64,000 nucleotides of DNA from Megalonaias nervosa. Its lineage: Eukaryota > Mollusca > Bivalvia > Unionida > Unionidae. The DNA is taken from assembly GCA_016617855.1 (NCBI GenBank), contig JAECUM010009440.1, positions 32,553 through 96,552 of the forward strand, written 5' to 3'. Below are positions 1-12,125 of the stretch, piece by piece (the first letter of the stretch is position 1; every line of letters begins with the position of its first letter). The translations under genes and the position numbers were made by a program. The notes under the pieces were generated by a model, which ran no database searches, was not told the origin of the DNA, and worked only from the letters and a program-made list of their open reading frames with translations.

Positions 1-1118
1 ACGACTTGATCAGAGATCTTGGTCTTACCAAGTCCAATGCCGAGTTTTGTTGTCTAGGCTCAAGCAGTGGAACTTGTTGGATGAAAGTGTGCACGTCGCA
101 GATCAGAGGAAGCTTCACCAAGCGTCTTCCAGCTTCTTCACCCGTCAAGATAGGCTCTGCCTCTGCCACGATGTGACCAGTCTGTTCGAGGCAATCGGAA
201 TCTCCTGTAACTAGAATGAGTGGTGCCTCTTCATTGACAGCTCATCAAGGAGCCTCAAAGCCGTGCTGCTCCATAATGGGAACAAGTACCGTCTCTTCCC
301 CTTAATCACTCGGTGCACCTCAAAGAGGATTGCAACAGCATCAAGACTTTGCTGGACACCTTGAAGTATGATGAGTACGGCTGGGAGGTCATTGGAGACT
401 TCAAAACGGTGGCATTCCTGATGGGTCCCCAAGGCGGTTTTACGAAGTTTCCCTGCTGTCTTTGCCTTTGGGACAGCAGGGACACCAAGACGCACTTCCA
501 CAGGCTGGACTGGCCATATCGGACCGAGTTCCCTGTGGGGAGGACCAACGTCAAGTGGCAGCCACTGGTGGACCCGCGTAAGGTGCTAATGCCACCAAAA
601 GAAATCAAATTGGGCCTTCTGAAACAATTTGTCAGAGCTCTAGATAAGGAGTCGGCAGCTTTCAATTACCTTCAAGACTTCTTCCCTAAGCTGTCTGAGG
701 AAAAGGTCAAAGCTGGTGTCTTCGTCGGACCACAGATAAAGAAGATCCTGGAGTGCAATGAATTCCCCAAGAAGCTCACTAGTAAGGAGAAAGCGGCTTG
801 GAACAGCTTTGTTGCAGTGGTTCGGGGCTTCCTGGGAAATCAAAGGGTGAAAACTATGTGGAGCTGGTTGAGACTCTGGTGAAGATTTACGGCACAATGG
901 GCTGCAGAATATCCCTCAAAATCCATATCCTTGATGCTCATGTTGATTAATTCAAGACGAACACGGGAGCGTACTCGGAGGAGCAAGGGGAGTGCTTCCA
1001 CCAGTATATACTGGACCTTGAACGCCGTTACCAAGGAAAATATAATGAGAACATGATGGAAGACTACATTTGGGGGCTGATTCGTGAAAGTGATTTACAG
1101 TATGATCGTAAATCTTGA
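1..1118 (+). pseudogene. Decayed transposon-associated gene of a family common in invertebrate genomes
   Basis: A coding relic runs into the window from its left edge. The clearest open part is 313-882 (189 codons), with stretches such as YDEYGWEVIGDFK, GGFTKFPCCLCLWDSR and HIKLGLL-like segments (here KEIKLGLLKQF). I recognise these from a multi-copy, uncharacterised protein family scattered through arthropod, cnidarian and mollusc genomes. Upstream (1-312) the same protein continues in shifting frames. Downstream of about 843 it continues in another frame (NYVELVETLV, then SEEQGE and YIWGLIRESDLQY near 980-1100), with a stop near 948. At least three frameshifts or stops make it non-functional. 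The CxxC pairs suggest a metal-binding core. The function of the family is not known to me. It looks repeat-borne rather than a host gene. The assignment is from memory of the family, not a search. Confidence 0.7.
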
Positions 1119-2885
1119 AAAACTACTCACGTCTAAATCTTTTGTGGTCATTTTTGTATTACTTTAGTATAAATACATGTCAATTTTGATTCATATGTTG
1201 TTTTTTTTCTGACTTTATATGAACGAAAAGACACAAATTCGCCCGTTTTCTCATTGGAAATAGGCAAATTTCAAAATATCACTGTCATGGTCACCGAAGC
1301 AACGTTTGTGCGGTATAATAGCCATTTTCTACACTTTTAGGTACAAGCAATTACGAAATAACACTTACTACCCAGGAAAAAAAATTATGTTACATAGTGT
1401 TTTCATTATATATAGGAATTTATTCGACCTGAAAGTGGAATGAAACTAAGTAGATAGCTATAGGATTTGGTCACGGTACTATCAAAGACAGGCTTGTTAC
1501 ATTTGAAGTTTTATTTTCATGCTGTACTATAACATACATTTATATGATTTCGTAATAGTTGTGTCATGAATCTGCCAGTTATGTTTTCTATACGACCCAT
1601 CATCTAATTTAAACACTTTAATTCCACCTAAATATAGGTAACATTTTATTTTTCAAGTTGAAAGACTCAGCCTGGACAGCATAAATGTTAGCGTGCTGTG
1701 ATTATATGAGGTGCAATAAAGATGAACACTCAAAGCAAACAACCAGACTTTAGCAGGTGATAATATTTCCTTATAAGTGCTGAAAAAGAAAACGAACATA
1801 GGATAGCAAAAACGCACAGTTGGCAAATAACCGGAGTATGAAAGTCCCAATCATCAATTAAAAGACGGAATTAAAAACATTATGAAGGTCGTGGTCTGTT
1901 CTTAAAATAATATATGAAGTAAATGAGGTTTTAGACACCACTAAAAGTCTGTCAAAGTTTAGACACATTATTTTCTTTTTGAACAAAAGTTTCTGAAATT
2001 GTGTGTTCATTCAGATTGCTGTGAATGTTTTGCGATATATACATGAATACATAATGTAATTAATAATTCTTTTGTAAAACTGCAATGAGGGATATATTTA
2101 CTTGCATACCTAAATTATATCTATTAGATATTTCAGATAAATTAGATGCAGTATACACTTGGATCTGCCTGCAGCATGTCGTACGAAACAGAAGTAAATA
2201 GCCGTTTATTTAATGTAAATTCTGGAAAGAAATGTACCATTACAGTTATCTGTATGGGCTATAATTTTTGCTGTGTCATTCTTGTATGTCTAGAATCTGA
2301 GATAGCAACGCAGAAAATTTTTGGGTCAATGTGGTTTCTTTTTACTTATTTCTCGGCTGGTCTGATGGACTGGTGTTCAGAAATCAGCCAGTTGACTTCT
2401 CCTGGAATGCCATCTATGATGTTGCCCGAGGTCGGAGTAACTACCGAAACGATGTTTTATATAAATTTGTGCCAGCGAGTGTGGTCCGTTTTATGACCAA
2501 CCAAACACTAATTGTATAATTACCTCAAATGTAGGTAAATAGAATTAGTTTATTACATCTAATTCTCAGTCCATGAATAGCGCCATAATTAATCATCATA
2601 GCTCCAACAGCTCAGATCGTGATATGATTTAGATGATCCTTTGACATATAAAGGATGTGCTGGCGTGGATGTGTTTACATGTAAGCCGAATAAACACTAA
2701 ACACCCAGGAGAAGCCACGACAGAATTGAGAATTTTCTGCGAATTCAGGGAGTATAAACAGAAATTAAGGAACAGGAAATAACCACGGAAAGACCCAATG
2801 GAAAGACGAAAAGTCGGAGTGGGTGTTCGCCCTGCTTATTATTTGAATTGGCAGCAGTAATTTTGCACGCGTTAGAACAATTTTT
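1119..2885. other. Non-coding, no feature recognised
   Basis: AT-rich sequence. The ORFs here (for example 2146-2496) have no recognisable motif, low-complexity composition and no neighbours that would support them. Confidence 0.6.
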
Positions 2886-2889
2886 AATC

Positions 2890-3033
2890 TTTACATATGT
2901 TTGCTGGAGATAAACCATGGGAAGATCCAATGACTCAAGGGAAGCTACCTGCAAACTTTCTATTTTAACCCAGTTAAGATTTGAATGATCTGTAAAGGCG
3001 ATCGTCTTTGACCATTGAGACACCAGGGGGCCC

Positions 3034-3035
<2 letters not shown>
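2890..3035 (-). repeat. SINE family A, diverged head fragment
   Basis: Read on the minus strand, the segment starts with a tRNA-like head (ctggtgtctcaatggtcaaa, then a GCCTTTACAGATC block) and continues into the body seen in better copies at 10418-10665 and 33322-33540. It abuts the GA microsatellite. Confidence 0.5.

Positions 3036-3037
<2 letters not shown>

Positions 3038-3087
<50 letters not shown>
3038..3087. repeat. (GA)n microsatellite
   Basis: About 25 uninterrupted GA units. The minus-strand ORF over it is only a Ser/Leu repeat and is not a gene. Confidence 0.97.
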
Positions 3088-3089
<2 letters not shown>

Positions 3090-3314
3090 TCGCTGCTCGC
3101 ACAATCTGGTCTAACATTGAACATCATTTTAACTACTCCGCCATCGTATTTATGCTAGAGCATTTCAGCCGAGAACAGAACTAGACCAAATCAGGCGAAA
3201 TTGCATGGCTGTACGTTCTTTTTATGTCTGTAATGGTCATACAATTATTTCAGGTGCTCATATCATTTGTGAGGGACAGATGTAAGTAATACTTACTAAT
3301 AATGACTTTCATTG

Positions 3315-3540
3315 CTCTTGTGGGCTTAACGCCATTTTCCAGCATATAATAAGATATACATGATGGTCAGAGTAAATAGTGTAAGAAGAACCCTGGAAAT
3401 TCCTTGGAAGAACCATTGACCAATGAAAAGCTGCTGGCAAGCTTTCTCACATACTCACATTGGCTGGAACAAAAACTTAAACCCACGGCGACAGAGGTTA
3501 GATGGCATTAAGCGCTTTGGACCCCTAGGCCACGCGGGGC
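3315..3540 (-). repeat. SINE family A copy
   Basis: On the plus strand it begins with the tail motif cttaacgccattttccagca, runs through gaagaaccattgaccaatga and aagctttctcacatactcac, and ends with the reverse complement of a tRNA-like head (gctttggacccctaggccac). The order matches the copies at 10418-10665 and 33322-33540, so this is a near-full-length minus-strand insertion. Confidence 0.8.
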
Positions 3541-5024
3541 TCCTGCTAAGGATGAAGGCATATAATTGAGTAGGGTTCCAGTGCCACAGAGCCTGGCCAC
3601 CGAGTTGGTATTGCCCAAGCTGAAGGCGATGGCCATATCCACCCGATGGTCCAGACCCTCATTCGATATCAGTCCATACCGATTGCGTCCTCTTTATAAG
3701 TCATAATCGCTTGTAATTCATTGAACAATTTTCCCCTCTTTTCACTCTATATGTGTTGCAAATGGTAATATGTAATAGTCCGTATCTTATATTGACCGAT
3801 TAAAACCATAATACGTACCGTGCAGTAGTTAATACTGCAATATGTACAGTTCAATAGGTAACACTACAATACATATAGTCTAATAGTTAAGACTAAAGTA
3901 TGTACCATACAACAGTTAAAATTATGGTACCAATTTGTATCCTATAGGATAAAATTTACATTCGTGAAATGCTAAATATTCCATTATATATGTTGAGTTT
4001 TCTTTATACGTGGTGCTATTTGTGTTAGTAATTTTATTATATTTTATAGAATAGGTAATATACGCTGTGAAATGTTCATTCAGTTTGATGGAAATGTCAT
4101 AAACAGTGGTGATACAGTCATTATAGTCCTGGTCAGTTTTGTCAACATTGTTATGTTACATTTGGCCTCAGCAGGAGCAACACACGCAAAAGAAGTATCG
4201 AGGAATATTCATTCTCAGTATTTACCCTCTGTTTGAGAGAACAAAGGTACAAACGTTGTGCGCAATATATCCGCTCATAAAATGAAGATATTTTGAAAAT
4301 CCTGAAGGGTTGATATATATGTAATTGTAATCTGTTTAAAATAAGATCTCCGCTGTCCTACGTGAAAACCTGAGGGCGACCGCTTAAGGTTCAGGTTCTG
4401 GTGACCTATGTTATTACCATAATCGCTAATTATATATTTATGTTATATATTTGAGTTTGAGAGACCGGGCAGTGTGGTTGAAGAGCATCAATGTTTGCGA
4501 ACAACTTGATTCACTTGCAGATTTCTGAAAGCTGCCTTGGTTAATTCAAAGGTCATCAGAAGATGACCAATAAGCGGTCTATGTCATATTTCCACGTAGA
4601 ACACTAGGGATCTGATTTTAATCAGATTGATTGTAATTGAGGCTTCTAAAATAATCTAATGCTTTGTGGGTGGGTGGGTGGGTGTGGTTGGATGTTTTGT
4701 AGATTTGGAAAGTTGCATGGAATGGTTATATAATGTGTACGATACCATTTAGTCGTCGCCTAATAATAGTTTTATTTCAGTCCAATTTCAGAAATGTATG
4801 GATATTTCTCTACTGGAATCTGATTTGGAGAGCTAAGGTTTTAAAATGATGTGGAATATGGGGATAAGACAATTGCTAGCTTCCGTTCATATAACCTCTG
4901 TGATTATTTACGTAAACTTTTAGTTCCAAAAGTGCCATCGATTGGCCCTCATGCCACTTTTGGTGTTGATGACTATAGCAAATTTTGTAAATTTTCGGGG
5001 GGTTTATAATGTGATTGTTTTCCG
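3541..5024. other. Non-coding; weak degenerate tandem repeat at 3785-3950
   Basis: No coding signal. At 3785-3950 a motif like 'aatacgtaccgtgcagtagttaa' recurs about every 40 bp in diverged form (ATGTACAGTTCAATAGGTAA, ACATATAGTCTAATAGTTAA, ATGTACCATACAACAGTTAA). A short (GGGT)n tract lies at 4669-4684. Confidence 0.55.
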
Positions 5025-5095
5025 CCATCAAATATGTAGGCCGCCATGTGTAGCCAATCATGCGCTGAAATAGGGCGTTAAACCCATAGCACAAA
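5025..5095 (+). repeat. SINE family A, 3' tail fragment
   Basis: Carries the family A tail: 'ggccgccatgtgtagccaat' followed by 'gaaatagggcgttaaaccca'. The same order occurs at 12080-12120. Confidence 0.6.
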
Positions 5096-8000
5096 CAAAA
5101 AAATCATATTCTTACATGTAAATAATGTTGGTGTTTACTTATAGCAATTGCATTTCCTACAACTATAATGTCTTTTATGATGAAATAAACTTCGCACCTG
5201 TCTACTACTCTGCCACATATATAAATTTAGCAATCAGCAAGGCAGCTTGCAAATAGATAATAACATTGTTTAGAGGAAAAGGGATTTAAATATACTTAGA
5301 CGGATGATTTTAGACCATATGCCTTTTTAACATAACACACCGTAGAAATTTACTATATATTATAATATAATATAAAAATTAGTCACTGCTTGAATTAAAC
5401 ACAGTCTGAACCATTCTGAATGATAGACACGAAAGCGATGCCACTCACCTAAAATAACATGACAAAATGACACAAGGTCGTACCATTTCTTTCTTTTCGG
5501 CTCAAAATTCGAGATGAAACATTTTTGAAAGTTTGAGTTGTGTTTTTAAAAAACATGGTTTCCAATAACTACAGCTTTACTTGAGGTCCTATCTGAAATA
5601 GCTGGTTTGAGAAATGTATATTCTAACCGTCCTTTTTGGATTAATGGATTTCAGTCTAAAAGTCAAATTTCATTGATGAAAATTATTACATTTCTCTACA
5701 AACACTAGAAATTTGTCTTCTAAAAATGTTTTTTCTATGTAAGGAGTTTTTCTGAAATACTGAAAATGACTTTTTTTTCGACGTAAAAAAGACCGGATTA
5801 ACTGCGAAAGCATATGTCTGGCTTGACTTGTAAAGCTGTTCACTGAGCAGTTGAAATGAATTATGTGTAGCACATTATTGCTGTTTTTAAATATCCGCCA
5901 TTTTTGCACGATTGCATTTGGCCACATGACACCAAATGAGAATAGCACAAACTGTACATTGTAATTAATTGTGACTGAGATGAGTACATCGGATACCGTA
6001 CTGTAATTACAAGTACATAGGATAACAGTACTGTAATTGCAAGCAGTTGAAATGTTTAATTAATAGCCACTTAAGCAATCTGTTTTGGAGTTACGTGTTG
6101 GTGAGGTAGTTTATTAAACTTTACCAGAAAATTACAAAATCGCAAACATTTCAGCAATATTTTAAAATAACCTCTACAAGTGTACATCAGAGCAGATTGC
6201 CTAGGTGTCTTCACACCATAGAGTCCATCTATTCAAACTGATATAACGGAAGTGTATCATCAAATGTACATGGGTTCTTTTACATTGTTGTCACGGGTAC
6301 CCAAGTATCAAATTACAGTCAACCCTCATCTTTAATAACCCTTATTAAGACAGTTTAATATTCTCGGCCATACTGGTCAAATTAAGTAGTACCTGTCGCG
6401 TACTTTGTGCCTATCATTCAACCTGTCTTTCATGAAACCGCGAATATTTAAAGAAATAAAAACAGCCTCAAATGCCCAGATCTAATAATTCAGAATCTAA
6501 TAAAGAGGGCATTCTGGCATCCCCCAATAATGACAAGTCCCATATCAGCGAAAGCATAACATGTAATGAAAACATCGCAACGTGTAACGATAATATCACC
6601 AAATAAAATAATATATTAAGATTCCACCATGGCGAACGAACTGACCACTGTAAATAATACCCTAAATATATCTGTTAAATGTAGATATTTGTTTGCACAC
6701 GTGCCTTGCAAGTGTGCATGCATCTATCTTATATTATCCCTAATACAATTAGATGTTTAAAATCCATTCGATCTGTAATCCTCCAATCTCCGTCTAAAAT
6801 AGTGTAGAAATATTGCATACAACCAGATTTTTACAAATGGAAACATTATTAAAGCAAATTTCAGAGGACACTTTATAAGTTTCGAAATCATCTTGTCCAA
6901 CCCAATTATTCCTCTATGCTCAAAGGCAATACAATTATTCAAATCAAAATGAAACAGAAAACTCATTATTCTGACCAGCTGAGATATAATTGCAGTAGTC
7001 CGAACTTCGATTTATTCCGAATAAACATTACATAACACATGACCTGTTCTGCTCTTATGTGATTTAAGCAATGCAATCAGTTTTGTTACCCCTTGCATGC
7101 CTAAATTATCCGTGTCAACGACGCAAACGTTTATGATCTGTTAGGTCAGACCTCACTCGTACTGTTTTCAGCTTGTATACGAATGCAATGAACATTCATC
7201 AGTTTATTGTGATGAAGATGTCTCTCTTTGCTAATGAACAAAATACAGTTTTAACATCCTTATATCTTTGCAATGTATTTTAACGGATAAAGCTACACTC
7301 GTAGAATAACATTTTTGCTCAGGATTATCGTGGACAACGGAATGTCCAGTTAAATTTGTCTACAAATCCAATATAATATAGACCTGGCAGATTCCACCTT
7401 AGATTAGTTATAAAGCAGTCCGCATGGAGATGGATGCAAGGTAATCTACTATCTTATTTAGCCAAGGTCATCGATTCAGTGTGTATTCTCTTCTGTTATA
7501 ACCATCTCGTGACGAATAATAAATTATACCTTTCCTTTTCTGCTCTATATCCACCAGGTTTATTACAGGTACCAACTGATAATAGGTTTAAAAAGAAGAC
7601 GTTAGAACCAAAATATATACCAGAATGATTGAATCATGTATATTCCACCACATATATTTAATACCAATACTACAACCTACTTTATGATGACGGTAGCAAC
7701 ACTGAGACTCAAAATACTCTCATGTATGATGACACGTGTACTATCTATAATGAAAAAACCACCAAATATACTCGTAATACTACTACTCGTAATGTAAATA
7801 ATACCAGCCGTAATGAAAATACCTTAAACATATAATACTATAACTATCACTTGCACTATATATACTGCCTTATACATCGTCGATGCTTACGATACGACAT
7901 AAATAACATTGCAAAGAAAGAACAGGATTATTGCATATTATTTGGCAATCATTTGAACTTTCATTGCTACAAAATATTTCGATAGTCAAAAGAGACAAAC

Positions 8001-9189
8001 AGAAAGCTTTTCTGAGGTTGTTTTGTCATTTCATTATAAAGCAATCAATACAATTAAGAAAATCTTGTTACAGGCTGATGATAATAATTCACGTGATTGT
8101 CATAGATAGTCGTACGTAGTAGTAAGAGCAGTAATATGTACAATGTTTAAAGGACAAGACAGGTAGTGAAGAGGTTAATAATAAAGTCAACTAACTAACC
8201 ACAGATAATTATTACTGCAGTAGAAGAATATGTGTATTTATTTATTTTTTCATTTCGGTACAGAAAGATTGTAACATAACAATGTATCATGTCGCTTGAT
8301 AAAATCACCTGAAAAACGCACTTTATGGGAAATAGAAAATTCGTGATTGCTGTACACTCTTATCCAGCCATTGGATCTCTTCCTCAAATGAAGACAAAAC
8401 TAAAAGCTGACATCTCTGGAGGTTATATGAAATACTGCTGCTGAATATCATAAATCTTTGATTCTTAACTGATAATTAATTAACAAACAATTGATAATGA
8501 ATTTCGATGGTAAGCATTATTGAATGACGTAGCCATATCTGAAATGAAGTGGAAAGTAGTTTTATTTGTCAATCATCGCCTGCCACAATAATAAGATAAC
8601 GTGTAAGAAAGCCAAAAAGTGATCTTGAATTTTAAACCAAAGGAAATAATAGTGTTTGTGAAGTGTTAACGATACTTAAGACTAGACAGGAATATGCCGT
8701 CTCTGAAGAATGGAAGAATAACAATAAAGATATGTCTGCCATAATTGTTCATCAACCATAAAACAAAATCAACATGTGGTCTATTTCATCCGATATGTGA
8801 AAATTTTATAAACCCCATAGGTACATCTATATTTTCGAATTGTCATAGGACTTTATTGTGACCCTTATCTAAATTTGCATGATACTATAACCTCACACGC
8901 CAGACTCTGTTGATGATGATGCAGTATCTATGGATAATGAATAAAATCGTCGGACATTTAAAAACAAATAACCAGAAGAATGTAATGTAATCAGAGTCAC
9001 TAAGGCAAAAAATTCTATACCCACAAAAAATTCTTTCCATTGACAAAGTTGAGCAAACTTACACTTATCTTTTATCTTGGAGGGTCTAATAATTTATCAT
9101 GGATGTGAGATGTTTATGAAATTACTAATTCGCCAAAACTGTTCTTTAGACTGATTAAATGAAATAGCAAAAGTAAAATTCAAACGCTA
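5096..9189. other. Non-coding, no feature recognised
   Basis: Four kilobases of AT-rich sequence with only short ORFs of unremarkable composition. I see no repeat family, RNA gene or coding relic here. Confidence 0.55.
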
Positions 9190-9345
9190 AGTTGTTGCTA
9201 TTGTTGTTTTGTGCTTACCCTATTTCTCAGCGGAAGACTGGCTATGCATAGCGACCAGTACAACTGATAGAGGAAGAACCCGGAGGAAATCCCGGGAAGA
9301 ACCACTAACTCACGGGAAGCTACTGCAATCACTAAGTGAAATTCC
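9190..9345 (-). repeat. SINE family A, truncated tail-proximal fragment
   Basis: Shows 'ctcagcggaagactggctat', 'agaggaagaacccggaggaa' and 'tcacgggaagctactgcaat', matching the tail-proximal half of family A in reverse orientation. Divergence is high. Confidence 0.6.
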
Positions 9346-10414
9346 TTTTCAAATCTTAGACACATCCGGAGTAGAATACTGTTCATGTATTTAGGGCTGT
9401 TCTGAATGATTATTTGCTTTTTCAGGCGTGTGCGAGATTCTGGGTAGACTTGGATCGAGGATTCTTGAACAAAGACAGGTGCACATCTAGTTATATTTTA
9501 CAAAAAACTTAGATGGCCATGTTGCAAGACCTGAGCCGCACTACGTCCAGTTAACAAACAGATTTTGAACATATAGCTATTTCATGGCTTTTCGATAAAG
9601 ACATGTTCTGAGACTACTCATTTTCTCCAGTGGATTTTCTTTCCAATGAGAATGAATTACTGAACATGCAGTATCCTCAACGGAACCAGAGTGTGTCCGT
9701 CATGCGTTATGGATATTTTGCCACATCACACACAATTTTAGCTGCTTTTACCCGATGGCATCAACAAACATTTAAACCATCTAAATCTTGGAACACTCAC
9801 TTTGTAATAAACATTAAATGCTTATTACCGTCTTCAGCTTGCATCGAAACTTTCATTTAATTTTTTTACTGCAAAACCAGACTTGAATGTCGCTCTATAT
9901 CCACGTGGTGAAAAACATATGTATCAATTCATTTTTGTATTGACATAACCAGGGAAGACTCTGTGAGGAGTGGGGGAGGGCCCCACCCCACTCAATAAAA
10001 CTATGAGAGCGAAATAACACGAGACCTTTCCTAATGTACGTTTTCTTTATAACTTGATCGTTAATTTATTATTGGAAACTCTTAAGATGCAGAGACTTTA
10101 AGACCTTGACGCCTGGGCCGCCAGTCATGGGCTCCATCAAACATCCAAGAGACTCTCTCGCCCCATCCCCAAAAGGTGTCCTAGATGGTCTACAGTTTTC
10201 AGATGCACGCCGGGATTTGCCAAGTAATTTGCAAGGGATCACATTAACAAGATATGAAAGATAGTTGACATGCACTAATCCAATATACATCTATTCTCAT
10301 TCATAATTAGGGTTAATGTGCCAATATTGGTAATTACGTAATGTATTTTTACCCTATGATTTCCAGTGATCAAAGCAGAAACAATACATTTTAATAAATT
10401 TTAACTGTTTGGTT
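9346..10414. other. Non-coding, no feature recognised
   Basis: Short ORFs only (9630-9860, 10069-10290), without recognisable motifs. A G-rich/C-rich stretch at 9965-9990 is local composition. Confidence 0.5.
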
Positions 10415-10417
10415 GTT

Positions 10418-10665
10418 GTTGTTGTTGTTGTGTTTAACGCCATTTTTCAGCACACGAAAAGCTGTACATGGCGGCCAATATAAATGGTGGGGGAATAACC
10501 CAGGAAAACCCCGAAATGAACCACCGACCAACGAGAAGCTACTGGCAAGCTTTCTCTCATATCCACTTTGGCCGAACCCGAGACTCAAACCCACGCAGAC
10601 AGAAGTGAGATGGCAGTGATCCGTGACGGTGAGCGCTTTAGACCATTCGGCCACTCGTGGTACCT
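10418..10665 (-). repeat. SINE family A, near-complete copy
   Basis: Plus strand reads a GTT-rich tract, 'tgtttaacgccatttttcag', 'catggcggccaatataaatg', 'actggcaagctttctctcat', 'ccgagactcaaacccacgca' and finally 'cgctttagaccattcggcca'. In minus-strand sense this is a tRNA-like head (GGCCGAATGGTCTAAAGCGC) followed by a conserved body and a GGCGTTAAAC tail with an AAC-type simple repeat. Confidence 0.85.
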
Positions 10666-10944
10666 TAACTGATTGGAGCATCGTCCCAGATTATAGAATT
10701 GTAATTACAAATAGGTACAAATATGTAACCATCCGACGCCTCAACAGACAATTAATTTAGTTTAGTTTCAAAAGCTTCAGTAGAACAATAAAGAAGTCCA
10801 AAACATTTAAAGACCGTTTTGACACAGTCCATGTAAATGAGAACACTCTAACAAGTGTGTTCACACCATAGTGTTCATCTACTCAAATCATAGTTACTAA
10901 TGATGTTACGGAAGAGTAACCGCAACTTTATAACTACACGTTTA

Positions 10945-11255
10945 GGGTAGGGGTGGGTAAAATACTGCCCACGAGCCGGATCCGGCCCGTCTAACATTTC
11001 TCCCCGGCCCTCAAATCGGTGTACCATATGAATTGCCTCCTAAGATAAGTTTTTTGATAAACGTACATTCAGCAATTTCTTATTAAGTATATTTACTTTT
11101 GTTGTTGAAAGAACATACTAGGGTATTTAATATAGGCTAGATTGTGAGGTAATTGCATTAATATAGAAGAAATTTGCGGCCCGTGACAACTTACAAAAAC
11201 TAGTGAAGTGGTCCACCCCAACCTCCCACCACGCGTAAAGTATTGCCCACATATG
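10945..11255. mobile_element. Possible non-autonomous hAT-like MITE
   Basis: The left end reads 'ggggtgggtaaaatactgcc' followed by 'gagccggatccggcccgtc'; the right end reads 'aagtattgcccacatatgct'. A GTGGGCAA-ATACTGCCC terminus with a GGCCCG block resembles the ends of hAT elements as I know them. The two ends are roughly inverted to each other. No transposase lies inside, and I could not fix an 8-bp target duplication. Confidence 0.45.
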
Positions 11256-11890
11256 CTCTATGGAGTTAATAAAAGCAACATAAGAATCTTTGATCCTTTA
11301 AATTTTTTTTGAAGATCTGAAAGCTTCAAGAAAATAAATTGCTTGTTCTAGAGGCAGTGGATTAACAATTTATACCGATTTGTAATTACTACAATGTCGA
11401 CTAGGTATTCATATCGGTTAAAATTAATTACAATTTATAGTTTCTGATATGCTCATTTTATGTCATTTGGCCAAAACATACTGGGTAATGGCTGCGAAAG
11501 CTGCATAAATCGTAATATTCATTGACCCAGTTTCTAACAAGTGTGAGCAAACAGAAGACTAGTTTAAAACGTATTTATAGTTAAATGTAATTGACGGACA
11601 AAAACTGACTCTTTTCAAGTAAACATTATTGAGGATCCTTACTTAGCAATGTAGCGTCACAATCTTTGTGAAATTGGGTTCGGTAACTATCCCTTTGTTA
11701 TGTTGCTCGTGTGGATACGAATCAAAATGAGGTATTGATTGTTACTCAGATATTAAGCTTTGTACTGTTTGCGATGAAACAAATTAGAAATATTGTTTTT
11801 TTGAACTTAGTGATGCATGACAAAAGCAACGGAAAAACAATATCATATTTATCGTATTCCATGCAGCTGCGTTTCAAATGAGATTACCTT
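11256..11890. other. Non-coding, no feature recognised
   Basis: AT-rich, no coding or repeat signal seen. Confidence 0.5.
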
Positions 11891-11892
11891 TC

Positions 11893-12125
11893 TCTTGGTG
11901 CCCCGTTTGGCCAAGTGGTCTAAAGAGCTCGCCTTCACCGATCACTGTTATTGCACCTCTGTCAACGTTGGTTCAAGTCTCAGGCTCGGCCAACATCGGT
12001 ATGTTAGAAAAGTGCCTGTAGCTTCACGTGCGTTGGTGGTTCACACCGGAGTTTTCCAGTGTTCGTTCTCCACCAGTTATACTGGCCGCCAGATAAGCTG
12101 AGAAATGGCGTTAAACCCCAAAACA
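11893..12125 (+). repeat. SINE family A, plus-strand copy
   Basis: Starts with a tRNA-like head 'gtgccccgtttggccaagtg' / 'gtctaaagagctcgcc', has a B-box-like GGTTCAAGTCTC, and ends in 'ctggccgccagataagctga' and 'aaatggcgttaaaccccaaa'. This copy shows the family in its sense direction. Confidence 0.85.

Noticed and set aside
2146..2496. 116-codon ORF as a host exon
   Set aside because: No motif, no splice-site context I could support and no flanking coding sequence.
2745..3104. 119-codon minus-strand ORF with long Ser/Leu repeat
   Set aside because: It is a translation of the (GA)n microsatellite and a SINE fragment.
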